A stretch of 64,000 nucleotides of DNA from Mycolicibacter heraklionensis (GCF_019645815.1 NZ_CP080997.1:2732880-2796879), one strand, 5' to 3'; positions 43,683 to 54,038 are shown, counted from the stretch's first letter. Notes: generated by a model not told the origin, from the sequence alone. Program-made: numbers and translations.

Positions 43683-44543
43683 CTACAGCTCCTTGACCGC
43701 CAGCAGCGGGCCCGCAATGTCGTACCCGACCACCGGCCCGTCCCGGCACAGCAGCAGCGGTCCCAGTTGGCAGTGCCCGCACCAGCCGATCCCGCACTGC
43801 ATATTGCGCTCCAATGAGACCCGGATGTTCTTGGCGGCAACACCTTTGGTCAGCAACACCTCAGCTCCGAATCTCAACATCGGCTCCGGGCCGCACAGGA
43901 ATGCGGTGGTCCGGTCGGGGTCGAGGGTCAACCGGCGCAACGGCTCGGTCACCAGGCCGACCTCGCCGGACCAGCCCGACGCGGGCGCGTCGACGATGAG
44001 ATGAACGTCGACTCGCGGGTCCGCGGCCCAGTCCCCGAGCTGGGCGGCGAACAGGAAGTCTTTTCGTGAGCGGGCACCCACGATGAGCATGATCTTGCCG
44101 TAGCGGCCCCGCTCCGCCAGCGCCCCCAGCACCGCCGGGCGCAGCGGGCATAACCCCACCCCACCGGCCACCATCACCAGGTCCCGGCCGACGGCCTCGG
44201 ACAGCCCCCAGGTGGTACCGAACGGCCCCCGCACCCCAACCACACTGCCGGGCTCGGAATCGTGCAGTGACCGGCTGACCGCTCCGACCGCCCGGATGGT
44301 GTGGGTGATCGAGCCGTCGGTGACGGTCGGATCACCACTGATCGAGATCGCCACCTCGCCGACACCGAACGCGTAGAGCATCATGAACTCCCCCGGCCGG
44401 GGCACCCGCAACGCCTGATCGATCGGTTCCAGGCACAGCGTCGCCGACTCCGGACTTTCCACGACACGGCTGCGAACCCGGTACGGGACCGGAGCCATCG
44501 GCCGATGGGCCGGCGAGATGTCGGCGGCGTGGTCAGTCATCAT
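43683..44543 (-). CDS. Hydrogenase diaphorase subunit with FAD, NAD(P) and [2Fe-2S] sites (HyhG)
   Basis: 286 residues of the ferredoxin reductase / sulfhydrogenase gamma family. The FAD domain includes RPGEFMMLYAFGVGEVAISI, the pyridine-nucleotide domain has VMVAGGVGLCPLRPAV (~117-132), CGPEPM is near 220, and the C-terminal [2Fe-2S] site is MQCGIGWCGHCQLGP with a last Cys in LLLC. It couples NAD(P)H to the hydrogenase. It overlaps hyhB by 11 nt. Confidence 0.92.
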   Translation of the reverse strand: MMTDHAADISPAHRPMAPVPYRVRSRVVESPESATLCLEPIDQALRVPRPGEFMMLYAFGVGEVAISISGDPTVTDGSITHTIRAVGAVSRSLHDSEPGSVVGVRGPFGTTWGLSEAVGRDLVMVAGGVGLCPLRPAVLGALAERGRYGKIMLIVGARSRKDFLFAAQLGDWAADPRVDVHLIVDAPASGWSGEVGLVTEPLRRLTLDPDRTTAFLCGPEPMLRFGAEVLLTKGVAAKNIRVSLERNMQCGIGWCGHCQLGPLLLCRDGPVVGYDIAGPLLAVKEL

Positions 44544-45654
44544 CAGCCGCCTGCGCCATCTTGTTCATCTCTTCGGTGATGTCGATCCCGGTGGGACACC
44601 ACGCGATGCAGCGTCCGCAGCCGACACAGCCCGACATCCCGAACTGGTCATGCCAGGTGCCCAGCTTGTGCGTCAACCACTGCCGGTACCGCGATGCGCC
44701 GGATTGGCGGACGCTGCCGCCGTGGATGTGGGAGAAGTCGATCTCGAAGCACGACGCCCAGTGCTGCCAGCGTTCGGCGTTGTCGCCGCTGAGGTCGCTG
44801 ATGTCTTCGGTGCTGGTACAGAAACAGGTCGGACACACCATCGTGCAGTTTCCGCAGGTCAGGCAGCGGCTTGCCACCTCCTCCCATTGCGGTGACTCGC
44901 GGGAGGCGACCAGCAGGTTCGGCATGTCGGTATCGGGCATCGCCCGGCCCATCTTGTGCACAGCGGCATCGACTTCGGCACGGGCGGCATCGATCTCCGC
45001 GCTGCTGGCGCTGCGCCGGGGTATCGCCGCGAGCACGTCGGCTCCGTCCGCGCTACCGACTTCCACCAGATAGCGGGGAGTGTCTCCGTCGAGGCGCTCG
45101 GTGAGCGCGAGGTCATAGCCCGGCCCCACCGCCGGGCCGGTGCCCATCGATGCGCAGAAACACAGGCCGCCGGGTTCCGTGCAGTTCACCGCGACCACGA
45201 AGATCTGCCGACGGCGACGGGTATAGGAGTTGTCGGGGTACTCCGCACGACCGAGCACACGGTCGAACGTGGCGATCGCGGCCAGGTCGCATCCGCGGAC
45301 CCCTAGGAACGCGTAGCGCGGAGGCTGCTCCTCGGGTTCGCTGACACCATCGCGACTGGCCGACCACAATCGCCGCCGCGGCGGATGCAGGAACTGCTTC
45401 CAGGACTGGGCCCCGGCGGAGTGCCCGAATACCGCCTGATCGTTACGGCGACGGACCCGATAATGGCCGGGCGCCACTTCGACACCCCACCCGCGCGGGA
45501 GGTCGTCGGCCGAATCGAGTTCGGCCAGCACTATCGCACTGTCCCGCAATGTGGGACCCACCACGCGATAACCGCGCTCGATCAGCACATCGACGAGGCG
45601 GTGCAGGGCAGCCGTGTCGAACAACGCGGCGGGGCTGGCACCCCGTGAATCCAC
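44533..45654 (-). CDS. Hydrogenase iron-sulfur subunit (HyhB, sulfhydrogenase beta)
   Basis: 373 residues from the GTG at 45654 (MDSRGASPAALFDTAAL); a start 30 codons upstream is open but looks non-conserved, so the start is uncertain. Two ferredoxin-type 4Fe-4S motifs: CLTCGNCTMVCPTCFC (~273-288) and CVGCGRCIAWCP (~345-356). The middle carries FLGVRGCDLAAIATFDRVL, typical of the 4Fe-4S dicluster beta-subunit family. Relays electrons between HyhG and HyhS. First gene of hyhB-G-S-L-protease; the promoter should lie in the 317-bp gap to its right. Confidence 0.88.
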   Translation of the reverse strand: MDSRGASPAALFDTAALHRLVDVLIERGYRVVGPTLRDSAIVLAELDSADDLPRGWGVEVAPGHYRVRRRNDQAVFGHSAGAQSWKQFLHPPRRRLWSASRDGVSEPEEQPPRYAFLGVRGCDLAAIATFDRVLGRAEYPDNSYTRRRRQIFVVAVNCTEPGGLCFCASMGTGPAVGPGYDLALTERLDGDTPRYLVEVGSADGADVLAAIPRRSASSAEIDAARAEVDAAVHKMGRAMPDTDMPNLLVASRESPQWEEVASRCLTCGNCTMVCPTCFCTSTEDISDLSGDNAERWQHWASCFEIDFSHIHGGSVRQSGASRYRQWLTHKLGTWHDQFGMSGCVGCGRCIAWCPTGIDITEEMNKMAQAADDD

Positions 45655-45878
45655 GTGCCTATCATCCCCCGCTGCGGTGTGCCCGACAAGATCCGTCAAC
45701 CGGCCGGTTATTGGTTGCTCCGGCCATTGCCGTCCGCAGCGCATCAGCTATCGAATAACAGTGCTGATCAATATCTTTCGATCAAGCACCGCGGCGGCCC
45801 AGCAGGCGCACTGCCGACTCACAGCCACTCGCGCCGGCGATTGAGCGCCTCGACGGCAGAGAATTCGACGCTGCCCGG

Positions 45879-45913
45879 GGGCCCAACGCCGGGCCCCAGA
45901 GGACCAACGGCCC
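45879..45913 (+). promoter_or_regulatory. Paired DosR-box-like sites in the hyhB / nitroreductase gap
   Basis: AGGACCAACGGCCC (45900-45913) and GGGCCCAACGCCGG (45879-45892) share the core CCAACG and lie 21 bp apart, 59-93 bp before the nitroreductase ATG. They are best placed for the plus-strand acg-usp-dosR operon. The rest of the 317-bp gap (45655-45971) is AT-richer near 45760-45785 and shows no gene and no clear DosR box close to hyhB. Confidence 0.55.
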
Positions 45914-45971
45914 TAACACCCAGGTGGGATGCCGCAGAACCATGGAATTCAGGTAGAGATCGGAGGTCGAG

Positions 45972-46961
45972 ATGGCTACCGAGCGGGTGGAGATCGACGT
46001 GATCCGGGATGCCGTACGCGCGGCGTGCCGTGCCCCCTCTCTGCACAATATCCAGCCGTGGCGGTGGGTGGTTGAGACCGACGAGCTGCAGTTGTTCCTC
46101 GACCCGAGCCGGGTACTGCCGTCCGACCGTGCCGGACGTGAAGCGGTCATCGGTTGTGGCGCGGCGCTGGATCACCTTCGGGCGGCTACGGCCTCGGCGG
46201 GCCTGCACGCCAACGTCGACCGATTTCCCAATCCGAACGATCCCAACCATCTCGCATCGATCCGATTCGACCGGATGGGCTACGTCACGGACGGCCATCG
46301 CTGCCGTGCGGACGTGATCTGGGTACGGCGCAGTGACCGACTACCGTTTGCACCTCCACCGAACTGGGAATCATTCGAACCCATCCTGCGCAACCGCCTC
46401 GCTCACTACGGGGTGCTCTTCGACGTACTCCCGGATCGTGTGCGCCCGCGGCTGGCGCAGGCATCACAATTCACCGAGTCGCTGCGTCTCTACGATTCCC
46501 TCTACCACGCCGAATTGCACCGATGGACAGTGCCGTTCGAGGCCTCCACGGGCGTCCCGTACAGTTCGTTGGCTTCAGCCACCGAGGCCGGCAGGGTCGA
46601 TGTCGGGCGCAGGTTTCCCACTCCCACCCTCGACCACCCTGACCGGCGGGCCGAGATAGGCCAGGACCAGGCGACGATTGTGGTGCTGTCCACCGAGTCC
46701 GATTCCCGCGCCGACGCATTGGCCACCGGTGAGTGCCTCTCCGCGCTACTGCTGGAATGCACCATGGCCGCCCTGGCCACCTGCCCGCTGACCCACCTCA
46801 CCGAAGTACAGGTCGCCAGAGAAATCGTCGAGACGCTGGTGGGTCGCAACGCCGTTCCGCAGATCCTGGTCCGGGTCGGACACGCGCCCGCCACCGAAGA
46901 ACCAGCGCCCCGCACCCGGCGTCGTCCGCTCGATGACGTCCTGTCGATTCACGGTAGATAG
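45972..46961 (+). CDS. Acg-type nitroreductase-like protein
   Basis: 329 residues; the ATG has GGAGGTCGAG directly before it. N-terminal AVRAACRAPSLHNIQPWRWV is the Acg/nitroreductase flavin-binding start, with a second half RRSDRLPFAPPPNWE and ALLLECTMAALATCPLTHLT. The Acg family (Rv2032, Rv3127, Rv3131) is part of the DosR regulon; M. tuberculosis Acg binds FMN but lacks nitroreductase activity and may sequester flavin. First gene of an operon with a USP and the DosR-like regulator. Confidence 0.88.
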   Translation: MATERVEIDVIRDAVRAACRAPSLHNIQPWRWVVETDELQLFLDPSRVLPSDRAGREAVIGCGAALDHLRAATASAGLHANVDRFPNPNDPNHLASIRFDRMGYVTDGHRCRADVIWVRRSDRLPFAPPPNWESFEPILRNRLAHYGVLFDVLPDRVRPRLAQASQFTESLRLYDSLYHAELHRWTVPFEASTGVPYSSLASATEAGRVDVGRRFPTPTLDHPDRRAEIGQDQATIVVLSTESDSRADALATGECLSALLLECTMAALATCPLTHLTEVQVAREIVETLVGRNAVPQILVRVGHAPATEEPAPRTRRRPLDDVLSIHGR

Positions 46962-46969
46962 GAGCCGTC

Positions 46970-47818
46970 GTGTCCGAGTTATCCACCGCCGCAAGCGTTG
47001 TGGTCGGTGTCGACGGCTCACGCGCGGCAACGCAGGCCGCCCTGTGGGCCGTCGACGAAGCCGTCGATCGCGACGTCCCCCTGCGGCTGCTGTGCGCAGT
47101 CGATGACACCAGCACAGACCCTGAGGATGCGTCCGCCGAGAAGACGATCCGCAACGCAGCCAGGACGATCAAATCGCTGGGGAAACCGGTCACGGTGGAG
47201 GCCGAGATTGTCCATCGCCGCCCGGTGGCCGCGCTCGCGGAGGCTTCTCGAGCGGCGGCCGTGGTCTGCGTCGGCTCCATCGGATTCCATCACGCGTTGC
47301 GGGGACGCATCGGATCCACTGCGTCTGCAGTGGCGACCGCGGCACATTGTCCGGTTGCGATCGTGCCGCGGACCGGCAACTCCGCAACGGGTAGAACCGG
47401 CCTGGTGCTCGCCGTCGTGGACGGCTCGTCGGCGACCGACTGCGTTCTCGAACTCAGCGTGGCCGAGGCACGGCTTCGTGCCTCGCCCCTGCGGGTCTTC
47501 ACCCGGCACCAGCCCCGACCTGCCCGGCCGAACGACACCGCCACCCCATCAGACCAGCGGCTGGCCACAGAGCTCGAACGCCGGGTCGCGCACTGGCGAA
47601 AAAAGCATCCGGATCTGAATGTGGAGCTGGTCAGTGACCACAACGGCATGCTCAACTATCTGGAGCACCTGCAACGAAACGCCGTACCGATCCAACTGGT
47701 GGTGCTGGACCCGCGACGCCCCGGCCCGTTGGATGTTCTGTTGGGGCCCGCCGGCCGGGCGGTCCTGGAAGCCGCCGGATGTACCGTAATGATATGTGAT
47801 CGGAGGCGGTGGTTATGA
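46970..47818 (+). CDS. Universal stress protein upstream of the DosR-like gene (Rv3134c type)
   Basis: 282 residues, GTG start with AGGAG. Two USP folds. The first keeps the ATP-binding pattern [16 protein letters not shown] (~102-117) after [16 protein letters not shown]. The second ([20 protein letters not shown] to [20 protein letters not shown]) has lost most of the G-rich motif. In M. tuberculosis the USP Rv3134c precedes dosR-dosS in one operon, and the same order (without dosS) occurs here. It overlaps the regulator by 4 nt. Confidence 0.9.
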   Translation: MSELSTAASVVVGVDGSRAATQAALWAVDEAVDRDVPLRLLCAVDDTSTDPEDASAEKTIRNAARTIKSLGKPVTVEAEIVHRRPVAALAEASRAAAVVCVGSIGFHHALRGRIGSTASAVATAAHCPVAIVPRTGNSATGRTGLVLAVVDGSSATDCVLELSVAEARLRASPLRVFTRHQPRPARPNDTATPSDQRLATELERRVAHWRKKHPDLNVELVSDHNGMLNYLEHLQRNAVPIQLVVLDPRRPGPLDVLLGPAGRAVLEAAGCTVMICDRRRWL

Positions 47819-48501
47819 GTTCCCTTGACGCTCAACCGGTTACCGCAGGGCGCCCGCTGAAGGTCTTCTTGGTCGATGATCATGAGGTGGTCCGACGCGG
47901 TCTGATCTCGCTGCTCAGTTCCGACCCTGAGCTGGTAGTCGTCGGTGAAGCAGAGTCGGTTCGTGAAGCGGTCGCGCGGATCCCCGCACTGCAGCCCGAT
48001 GTCGCGGTGTTAGACGTGCGACTTCCCGACGGCAACGGCATCGAGCTGTGCCGTGACCTGCTTTCCCGGGTACCGAATCTGCGTTGTCTCATGCTGACCT
48101 CGGACAGCTCCGACGAGGCGACTCTCAACGCGATCCTGGCCGGCGCCAGCGGATACGTCGTCAAAGACATCCGAGGTATGCAGTTGGCACGATCCATCAA
48201 GGACGTCGGCGCCGGATGTTCCATGCTGGACAATCACGCCGCGGCGGTGCTGATGGACAGACTTCGCAAAGGCACAGAGGCACCCGACCCCCTGTCGAAG
48301 CTCACCGAACAAGAACGAGTACTGCTGGCTCTGTTGGCCGAGGGTTTGACGAACAAGCAGATCGCCGAGCGCATGTACTTGGCCGAGAAAACCGTCAAGA
48401 ACTACGTGTCGCGTTTGTTGGCCAAGCTGGACATGCATCGCCGTACCCAGGCCGCGGTATTCGGCTCCCGGCTCCCGCAGTCGGGCCCGGCTGACGGCTA
48501 A
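47815..48501 (+). CDS. dosR: DosR/DevR-type response regulator
   Basis: 228 residues from the ATG at 47815 (GGAGG at 47802-47806, spacing 8; a GTG at 47809 is too close). Receiver domain [16 protein letters not shown] with phosphoacceptor Asp67 in [16 protein letters not shown], and a LuxR-type helix-turn-helix [21 protein letters not shown] (~180-200). It is very like M. tuberculosis DosR along its length but begins with about 14 extra residues. It would be phosphorylated by the haem kinase at 20296-22014 and bind the boxes seen across the island. No histidine kinase gene follows; its stop overlaps the priA stop by 4 nt. Confidence 0.93.
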   Translation: MSSLDAQPVTAGRPLKVFLVDDHEVVRRGLISLLSSDPELVVVGEAESVREAVARIPALQPDVAVLDVRLPDGNGIELCRDLLSRVPNLRCLMLTSDSSDEATLNAILAGASGYVVKDIRGMQLARSIKDVGAGCSMLDNHAAAVLMDRLRKGTEAPDPLSKLTEQERVLLALLAEGLTNKQIAERMYLAEKTVKNYVSRLLAKLDMHRRTQAAVFGSRLPQSGPADG

Positions 48502-50516
48502 CCGACGTGCAGCGGGTCGATCTGCACCCGCACCGGGTGGTGCGACCCACGCGCACTGAGCACCCCGATGCCGTGGCGCAGCGCCGAGGCCAGCGCCAGG
48601 CCGTGATCGCGGCCCACCCGAACCAGCATCCGGATGACATTCAGCTCGTCGGGGACACCGGCCGGCCGCCGCACCCCCGGCGGCAGCGGCACCGGCCCGA
48701 GCAGGTCGACGCCGTCGGGCAGCCTCGCCTGCTCCAGCAGGGTCGTCACCGATTCCGGGTCACCGTCGAGGGCCGCGATGTGCACCGCGGGCGGCAGCCC
48801 CACCTCCGCGCGGGTGGCCAACTCGGTGTCGGCGTGGCCGACCGGATCCCACCGGATGAGGGCCTGCACCGTCGGAATCGACGATTCGGCGACCACCGTC
48901 ACCAGCCCGCCGGAGCCGCGGTCGCGTACCAAGGCCGCCGCGGCCATCCAGCGGCGCAGGGTGTCCTCGGCGGCGCGCAGATCCTGACGGCCCAGCAGCG
49001 CCCAACTGTCCAGCAGTAGCGCCGCACCGTAGCCGTGTGGGGCGACCGGTTCGGCGCCGGGCGTGGCGATCACCAGGGCTGCGCCGTCGTCGATGCGGTC
49101 GACGATGGTGTCACCGGCCGAGGTGACGACCGGGGTGCCCGGGAAGGCGCGGCCGAGTTCCTCGGCGGTGCGCCGGGCACCGATGACCACCGCACGCACG
49201 GCATCCGAGCCGCAACGCGCACACCGCAGGGCCGGATCGACCCGGCCGCACCACCGGCACAGTGCCGCACCACCGCGCTCCGGCAAGGACAACGGTCCGG
49301 TGCAGTGCCGGCAGCGGGCGATCGTTCGGCAGCGACCGCAGGCCAGCGACGGCACGTAACCACGCCTGGGCACCTGCACCAGTACCGGCGCTCCGGCCGC
49401 CAGTGCGCTGCGCGCGCTCTGCAGGGCGACCGTCGGCACTCGGGCACTGCGCGCCGCGGCGTCGCGCTCCTCGGCATATCCGGTGTCGTCGAGGGCCACC
49501 ACCCGCGGCGCGGCGGTGCGCAACACCGCCCGCGGTGCCACCACGTCGTGCGCCCAACCGCTGCCCACCAGGGCGTGCGCCTCGGCGGTGCGGGCGAACC
49601 CGCCGACGAGGGCGGCGCAACCCGCCAGGTGCGCCCGCAGCATCGCCACCTCGCGGGCATGCGGATAGGGCGCCCGCGGCTCCGCGAGCGAGTCGTCGCC
49701 GTCGTCCCAGACCATCACCAGCCCCAGATCGGCCAGCGGGGCGAACACCGCACTGCGGGTGCCGATCACCAGCCGTGCCCCGCCGCGCAGCACCGACAGC
49801 CAGCGCCGATAACGGGTGGCCGGACCCAGGCCCGCCGACAGCGCCACCACCGCCGACTCGTCGATCCGGGACGTCGCGGCACGGTGCAGCGCGTCGACAT
49901 CCCGCTGGTCGGGCACGATCGCCAGGGCGGTGCGGCCGGCGCGGATCGTCTGGGCGGCGGCGTCGACGAACCGGTCAGTCCAGGTATCCCCGGGCAGCAC
50001 CTGCCACACTGCGCGCGCGGCCCGGCCTTCGCCCAGCGCGGCCAGGAACGATCCGCCCGCCCCGTACCGCTGCCAGCCCGCGGGATCGACCGGGGCGACA
50101 AGCTCGTTCGGGGGCGGTAGGGGTGGCGTCGTCGCTTCGCGTTCCACCCGGGCGTGCCGCGGCGGCACCGCCAGCCGCAGTACGTCGGGCCGGCTGCCGG
50201 CGTAGCGCGCCGCCACCGCCTCCACCAGCCGACGGACCTCGCCGGTGAGCACCGGCTCGGCCGAGACGACCCGCTCCAGCCGGCCCAGCCGGCCGACATG
50301 GTCGGTGTCGGCGCGGCGCTCCCAGACGAAGGCATCGACCAGCCGGCCGTGGAAGCGCACCCGCACCCGCGCCCCGGGCTTCGCTTCCTCGGACTGCTCT
50401 GGTGTGACCAGATAGTCGAACTCACGGTCCAGGTGCGGCACCGAGAGCATCGGCAGCACCCGGGCGATGGGTTCGCCCGGTTCCCCGGGCTCGCCGGGTT
50501 CGCTGTCGACGCTCAC
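48498..50516 (-). CDS. priA: Primosomal protein PriA, helicase-defective actinobacterial form
   Basis: 672 residues. N-terminal 3'-end-binding domain, then a helicase-like core and the zinc region [22 protein letters not shown] and CARCGS. The Walker A segment is degenerate ([15 protein letters not shown] instead of GxTGSGKT) and the DEEH box reads WDDGDDS, so ATP-driven unwinding is unlikely. This loss is known for actinobacterial PriA. The N-terminus carries a GEPGEPGEP repeat. Next to the island on its right edge, as priA follows Rv1403c-Rv1404 in M. tuberculosis. Confidence 0.92.
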   Translation of the reverse strand: MSVDSEPGEPGEPGEPIARVLPMLSVPHLDREFDYLVTPEQSEEAKPGARVRVRFHGRLVDAFVWERRADTDHVGRLGRLERVVSAEPVLTGEVRRLVEAVAARYAGSRPDVLRLAVPPRHARVEREATTPPLPPPNELVAPVDPAGWQRYGAGGSFLAALGEGRAARAVWQVLPGDTWTDRFVDAAAQTIRAGRTALAIVPDQRDVDALHRAATSRIDESAVVALSAGLGPATRYRRWLSVLRGGARLVIGTRSAVFAPLADLGLVMVWDDGDDSLAEPRAPYPHAREVAMLRAHLAGCAALVGGFARTAEAHALVGSGWAHDVVAPRAVLRTAAPRVVALDDTGYAEERDAAARSARVPTVALQSARSALAAGAPVLVQVPRRGYVPSLACGRCRTIARCRHCTGPLSLPERGGAALCRWCGRVDPALRCARCGSDAVRAVVIGARRTAEELGRAFPGTPVVTSAGDTIVDRIDDGAALVIATPGAEPVAPHGYGAALLLDSWALLGRQDLRAAEDTLRRWMAAAALVRDRGSGGLVTVVAESSIPTVQALIRWDPVGHADTELATRAEVGLPPAVHIAALDGDPESVTTLLEQARLPDGVDLLGPVPLPPGVRRPAGVPDELNVIRMLVRVGRDHGLALASALRHGIGVLSARGSHHPVRVQIDPLHVG

Positions 50517-50626
50517 CCCGCAGGTCTAGCAGACGCCGCCGCCCCCGGCAGACGGCGGACCACAGGCGACGCGGGCTGTGCATCGGCGAGCACGCTCCCG
50601 GCTGCGCTGAATTACCTTGCTGCGGT

Positions 50627-51985
50627 ATGCCCGAACAGTGCGGGACCCACGCGGTCGCGGCCCGAGGCCGTGAGGCGGACCTCGTCTCACGGATGCAGAT
50701 TGCGGGAGCGGCCGATGGTGTGCTGGGTGCCACGGTCCGCGACGCCGCCGACCACGCCCGCGCGAGCCGCCGACACCTCGACGCGATCCACGGCGAGATC
50801 CGTGACGCGCTGGCCGATCACCGGGAACCGGTGTGGGACACCCCGGCGGGCGCCCGCCAGTTCCAGCTCTTCCTGGCCGCCAAGGCCCGGGAGATCTACC
50901 GGGTGATCGCCGACGCGGTCGCCGACAACCGGCTCCAGACGAGGCTGTTGCGGTCGGCCGGTGCCGGTTACGGCGTCCCGGCCCGGCTGCGCGACCGGAT
51001 CAACCGGCAGGCGCTGGCCGACGACATTCGCCGAGTGGCCGACGCCACCTCGGCGATCAGCGCCGCCGAGATGGTGCGCTACCAGAACGCGCTGCGGGTC
51101 CGCGACGGGCTCGCGGTCAACTCCGGTGACGGCGCGGACCCGGTGCTGCTGCTCACCTACGAACCGGCGGCGTTCGGCGGGCGCGGGCGCGCCGCGATCG
51201 CAATCGGCGATCCGGACGCCGCCGACAACGTCACCGTCTTAGTGCCCGGCGCACGCAGCAGCGTCCGCGACGGCTACCTGTCGCACCCGGACGGGCGCAC
51301 TGTGTATCGGGAAGTGGTCCGGTCTGATCCGGACCGCACCAATTCGGTGATCATGTGGATGGGGTATCGCGCGCCGGACAGCCTGCTCGACCGGACGGTG
51401 ACGCAACCGGCCGCCGCCCGGGCCGGGGGCCGGCTCCTGGCCGCCGACATCAGCGCCCTGGCTGCGTCGCACATCGGTTCCTCACACGTCACCGTGATCG
51501 GCCATTCCTACGGCTCGACCGCGGTGGCTGACGCCGCGGCGTCATCGGGGTTACGCGCTGACGACGTGGTGCTCGTGGGCTCACCGGGAACCGACCTAGC
51601 CCACAGCGCCAACGACTTTCACCTGCCCGCCGGAGGACACGTGTACGCGGGGGCGGCATCCTCGGATCCGATCACCGGTTTCAGTGGCGAGCCGCAACTG
51701 CCGCTGCCCGGAACCTCGGCGACAGTTGGCCTGGGCGTCGACCCGGCCGCCGACGGTTACGGGTCCGTTCGATTCAAAGCCGAAACCCGTGGCGTGACGT
51801 TGCCGATGACCGGCCACAGCTCCTACTTCGACCCCGGCGGCGAGTCGCTGTTCAGCATCGGCGACATCGCCTCGGGCCACGGCGATGCGCTGGCAAGCCA
51901 CCACATGACCGCGCCGCACCGCCACCGACTGCCCGCCTTCGACCCGGAACGACTGCGCCCCGGGACCGGAGGCCACCGGCATTGA
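50627..51985 (+). CDS. DUF1023 alpha/beta-hydrolase family protein
   Basis: 452 residues. Residues ~1-150 are helical and hydrophilic (WXG100-like length, no signal peptide seen). Residues ~170-400 are the DUF1023 hydrolase, with nucleophile motif VIGHSYGSTAVADAA (Ser near 287) and VLVPGARSSVRDG upstream; MTGHSSYFD near 390 may carry the catalytic His. Function unknown; members are common in mycobacteria. A TACCTT hexamer 14 nt before the ATG could give an almost leaderless transcript. Converges on the lysoplasmalogenase-like gene. Confidence 0.78.
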   Translation: MPEQCGTHAVAARGREADLVSRMQIAGAADGVLGATVRDAADHARASRRHLDAIHGEIRDALADHREPVWDTPAGARQFQLFLAAKAREIYRVIADAVADNRLQTRLLRSAGAGYGVPARLRDRINRQALADDIRRVADATSAISAAEMVRYQNALRVRDGLAVNSGDGADPVLLLTYEPAAFGGRGRAAIAIGDPDAADNVTVLVPGARSSVRDGYLSHPDGRTVYREVVRSDPDRTNSVIMWMGYRAPDSLLDRTVTQPAAARAGGRLLAADISALAASHIGSSHVTVIGHSYGSTAVADAAASSGLRADDVVLVGSPGTDLAHSANDFHLPAGGHVYAGAASSDPITGFSGEPQLPLPGTSATVGLGVDPAADGYGSVRFKAETRGVTLPMTGHSSYFDPGGESLFSIGDIASGHGDALASHHMTAPHRHRLPAFDPERLRPGTGGHRH

Positions 51986-51999
51986 CCGGCGGGCGGACC

Positions 52000-52740
52000 T
52001 CAGTCCGCCGCCGCCTGTTCGGTGCCGGTGGACCGGCCGAAGAAGAACCCGGCCGTGATCAGCAGCTGTGCCGCCGCATAGGCCCACCAGATCGGCACCG
52101 CCAGCAGTTCATTGCCCAAGACGAACTGGCTGGCTCCGATCATGGCGTCCGACACCGCGAAGCACACCGCGCCGATCGCGGTCCAGGGCGTGGGCAGCTT
52201 GGCCAGCAGCGCGGCGCACACCATCGCGCCGAGCACCAAGACATACACCGTCACCGGCACGGTCATGCCCTCACGCACCATGCCCGGCCAGAACCATGCC
52301 AACAGCACCAGGCAGCTCACCCCGACCAGGCCCGCCCCGATCAGCCGGCCGCGCGACACCACCGCCAGTGGCAGCAGCGCGCCGAGAAAGCACAGGTGCG
52401 CCACCAGGAACGCGGCCAGACCCGCGACGAAGGACGGTTCCCACCACGGGATGGCCAACAGCCAGTCGCCGGTCGCCGAGAAGATCAGGGCCGGGATCAG
52501 CCAGCGCGCCTCCCGCAGGATCGGGTGGGCGGCCGCGGCGAATACCAACAGCACCGCCATCGCCGCCTTGAACGCCGGCTGCCCGACCCATTGTCCGGTC
52601 AGCGCCTCTCCCGGCCCCGAGCGCAACGCCACCACCGTCAGGAAGATGCCGTAAGCCACTCCGAGCCATCCCGCCGCAGCCCAGGCAGTGAAGACTCGTC
52701 GGGTTGCGTACGGTGTTTCTATGCCAGCAATCGACCCCAT
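52000..52740 (-). CDS. YhhN/TMEM86-family membrane protein (lysoplasmalogenase-like)
   Basis: 246 residues from the ATG at 52740; that start overlaps the divergent lipH start by 20 nt, so a GTG about 30 codons in is an alternative. Eight short hydrophobic helices ([57 protein letters not shown]). The [12 protein letters not shown] and AVSDAMIG aspartates are characteristic of the YhhN family, whose eukaryotic member TMEM86B hydrolyses lysoplasmalogen. Position beside lipH and priA matches Rv1401. Confidence 0.75.
   Translation of the reverse strand: MGSIAGIETPYATRRVFTAWAAAGWLGVAYGIFLTVVALRSGPGEALTGQWVGQPAFKAAMAVLLVFAAAAHPILREARWLIPALIFSATGDWLLAIPWWEPSFVAGLAAFLVAHLCFLGALLPLAVVSRGRLIGAGLVGVSCLVLLAWFWPGMVREGMTVPVTVYVLVLGAMVCAALLAKLPTPWTAIGAVCFAVSDAMIGASQFVLGNELLAVPIWWAYAAAQLLITAGFFFGRSTGTEQAAAD
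52709..52714 (+). promoter_or_regulatory. -10 element for a leaderless lipH transcript
   Basis: TACGGT fits TANNNT and ends 7 nt before the ATG at 52721, so transcription would begin at the start codon. No Shine-Dalgarno sequence precedes that ATG, which fits leaderless translation. Confidence 0.45.
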
Positions 52741-53647
52741 AGTGCTGAAGGTACTGGACGCCATCCCGTTCCGACTGACACTCGACGACGGCGCCGAAGC
52801 GGCGCGTCGCGCGATGCGTGACCTGCCACATCGCCCCATACACCCGGAACTGCCCAGCGAGGACCGGGTGATCGACGGACCGGGCGGCGCACTGCCGATA
52901 CGCATCTACCGGCCGGCGGGCACCGAATCCGGTGCCGCGCCCGTGGTGGTGTTCTTCCACGGCGGCGGCTTCGTCGCCGGCGACCTCGACACCCACGACG
53001 GCACCGCCCGCATGCATGCCGTCGATGCGGGTGCGGTGGTGGTGTCGGTGGACTACCGGCTGGCCCCCGAGCATCCGTTTCCGGCCGCTGTCGAGGACGC
53101 GTTGGCGGCCACCGAGTGGGTGTCGGCACACGCCGCCGAACTGGGGGTGGATCCGGGCCGGCTGGCGGTGGCCGGGGACTCGGCCGGTGGCAATCTGGCC
53201 GCGGTGGTGTCCCAGCTGGCCCGTGACGCCGGTGGACCGGCAATCGCCTTCCAGCTGCTGTGGTACCCGGCCACCACGTACGACGGCAGCTTGCCGTCGT
53301 TCACCGAGAATGCCCACGCACCGATCATCGACAGCGACGCGATCGCGGCGTTGACGCTGGCCTACGCCGGACACCTCGACCTGACCAACCCGCCGGCGAT
53401 GCTGGCCCCGGCACGCGCTGAGAATCTGGCCGGCCTGCCACCGGCCTACATCGCCGTCGCCGGCCACGATCCGCTGCGCGACGACGGCATCCGTTACGGC
53501 GAGTTGCTGGCCGCGGCCGGGGTCCCGGTGCAGGTGCACAACGCCGAGACCCAGATTCACGGTTACCTCGGCTACGCCGGCGTGATCCCGTCCGCCACCG
53601 AGGCCGCCGATCGCGGGCTGGCCGCTTTGCGGGCCGCCCTGGCGTGA
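52721..53647 (+). CDS. lipH: LipH-type carboxylesterase/lipase (hormone-sensitive lipase family)
   Basis: 308 residues from the ATG at 52721. HSL-family motifs: oxyanion loop [19 protein letters not shown] (~78-96), [20 protein letters not shown], nucleophile [20 protein letters not shown] (Ser ~148), catalytic Asp in [10 protein letters not shown] and His in THGYL-equivalent TQIHGYLGY. Closely resembles M. tuberculosis LipH/LipI (Rv1399c/Rv1400c), esterases on short acyl chains. It has a good -10 at 52709. Confidence 0.9.
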   Translation: MPAIDPIVLKVLDAIPFRLTLDDGAEAARRAMRDLPHRPIHPELPSEDRVIDGPGGALPIRIYRPAGTESGAAPVVVFFHGGGFVAGDLDTHDGTARMHAVDAGAVVVSVDYRLAPEHPFPAAVEDALAATEWVSAHAAELGVDPGRLAVAGDSAGGNLAAVVSQLARDAGGPAIAFQLLWYPATTYDGSLPSFTENAHAPIIDSDAIAALTLAYAGHLDLTNPPAMLAPARAENLAGLPPAYIAVAGHDPLRDDGIRYGELLAAAGVPVQVHNAETQIHGYLGYAGVIPSATEAADRGLAALRAALA

Positions 53648-53651
53648 TGCG

Positions 53652-54038
53652 ATGCGGCTGAACCAGATCACCGTCGGCAGCACCGACCTGGACCGCACCG
53701 AGCGGTTCTACCTGCTGCTGGGTCTGCGGCTGATCGTCAAGACGGACGACTACCTACGGTTCGAATGCCCGTCCGGGGACAGCACCTTTTCGGTGGAGCG
53801 CGTCAGCGACGTCGCGGCCGGTGAGCAGGTGCTGATCTACTTCGAAGCCGACGACCTGGACGAGCAATACCAGCGGTTGCGCGGTTCGGTTGAGTTCACC
53901 CAGCCACCGACCGACATGCCGTGGCTGTGGCGAGAGGCCCGGCTGAATGATCCCGACGGGCATCGGCTGTGCCTGTTTCATGCCGGCGAGGCCCGCCGGA
54001 ATCCGCCGTGGCGGCTGGGGCCGCAGGATTTGCCGTAA
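53652..54038 (+). CDS. VOC (glyoxalase/bleomycin-resistance fold) protein
   Basis: 128 residues, starting 4 nt after lipH. VOC pattern: LNQITVGSTDLDRTERFYLL, YLRFECPSGDSTFSV, VLIYFEADDLDEQYQRLR and LNDPDGHRLCLFHAGE with a probable metal-binding Glu/His. Substrate unknown. Likely co-transcribed with lipH. Confidence 0.8.
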   Translation: MRLNQITVGSTDLDRTERFYLLLGLRLIVKTDDYLRFECPSGDSTFSVERVSDVAAGEQVLIYFEADDLDEQYQRLRGSVEFTQPPTDMPWLWREARLNDPDGHRLCLFHAGEARRNPPWRLGPQDLP

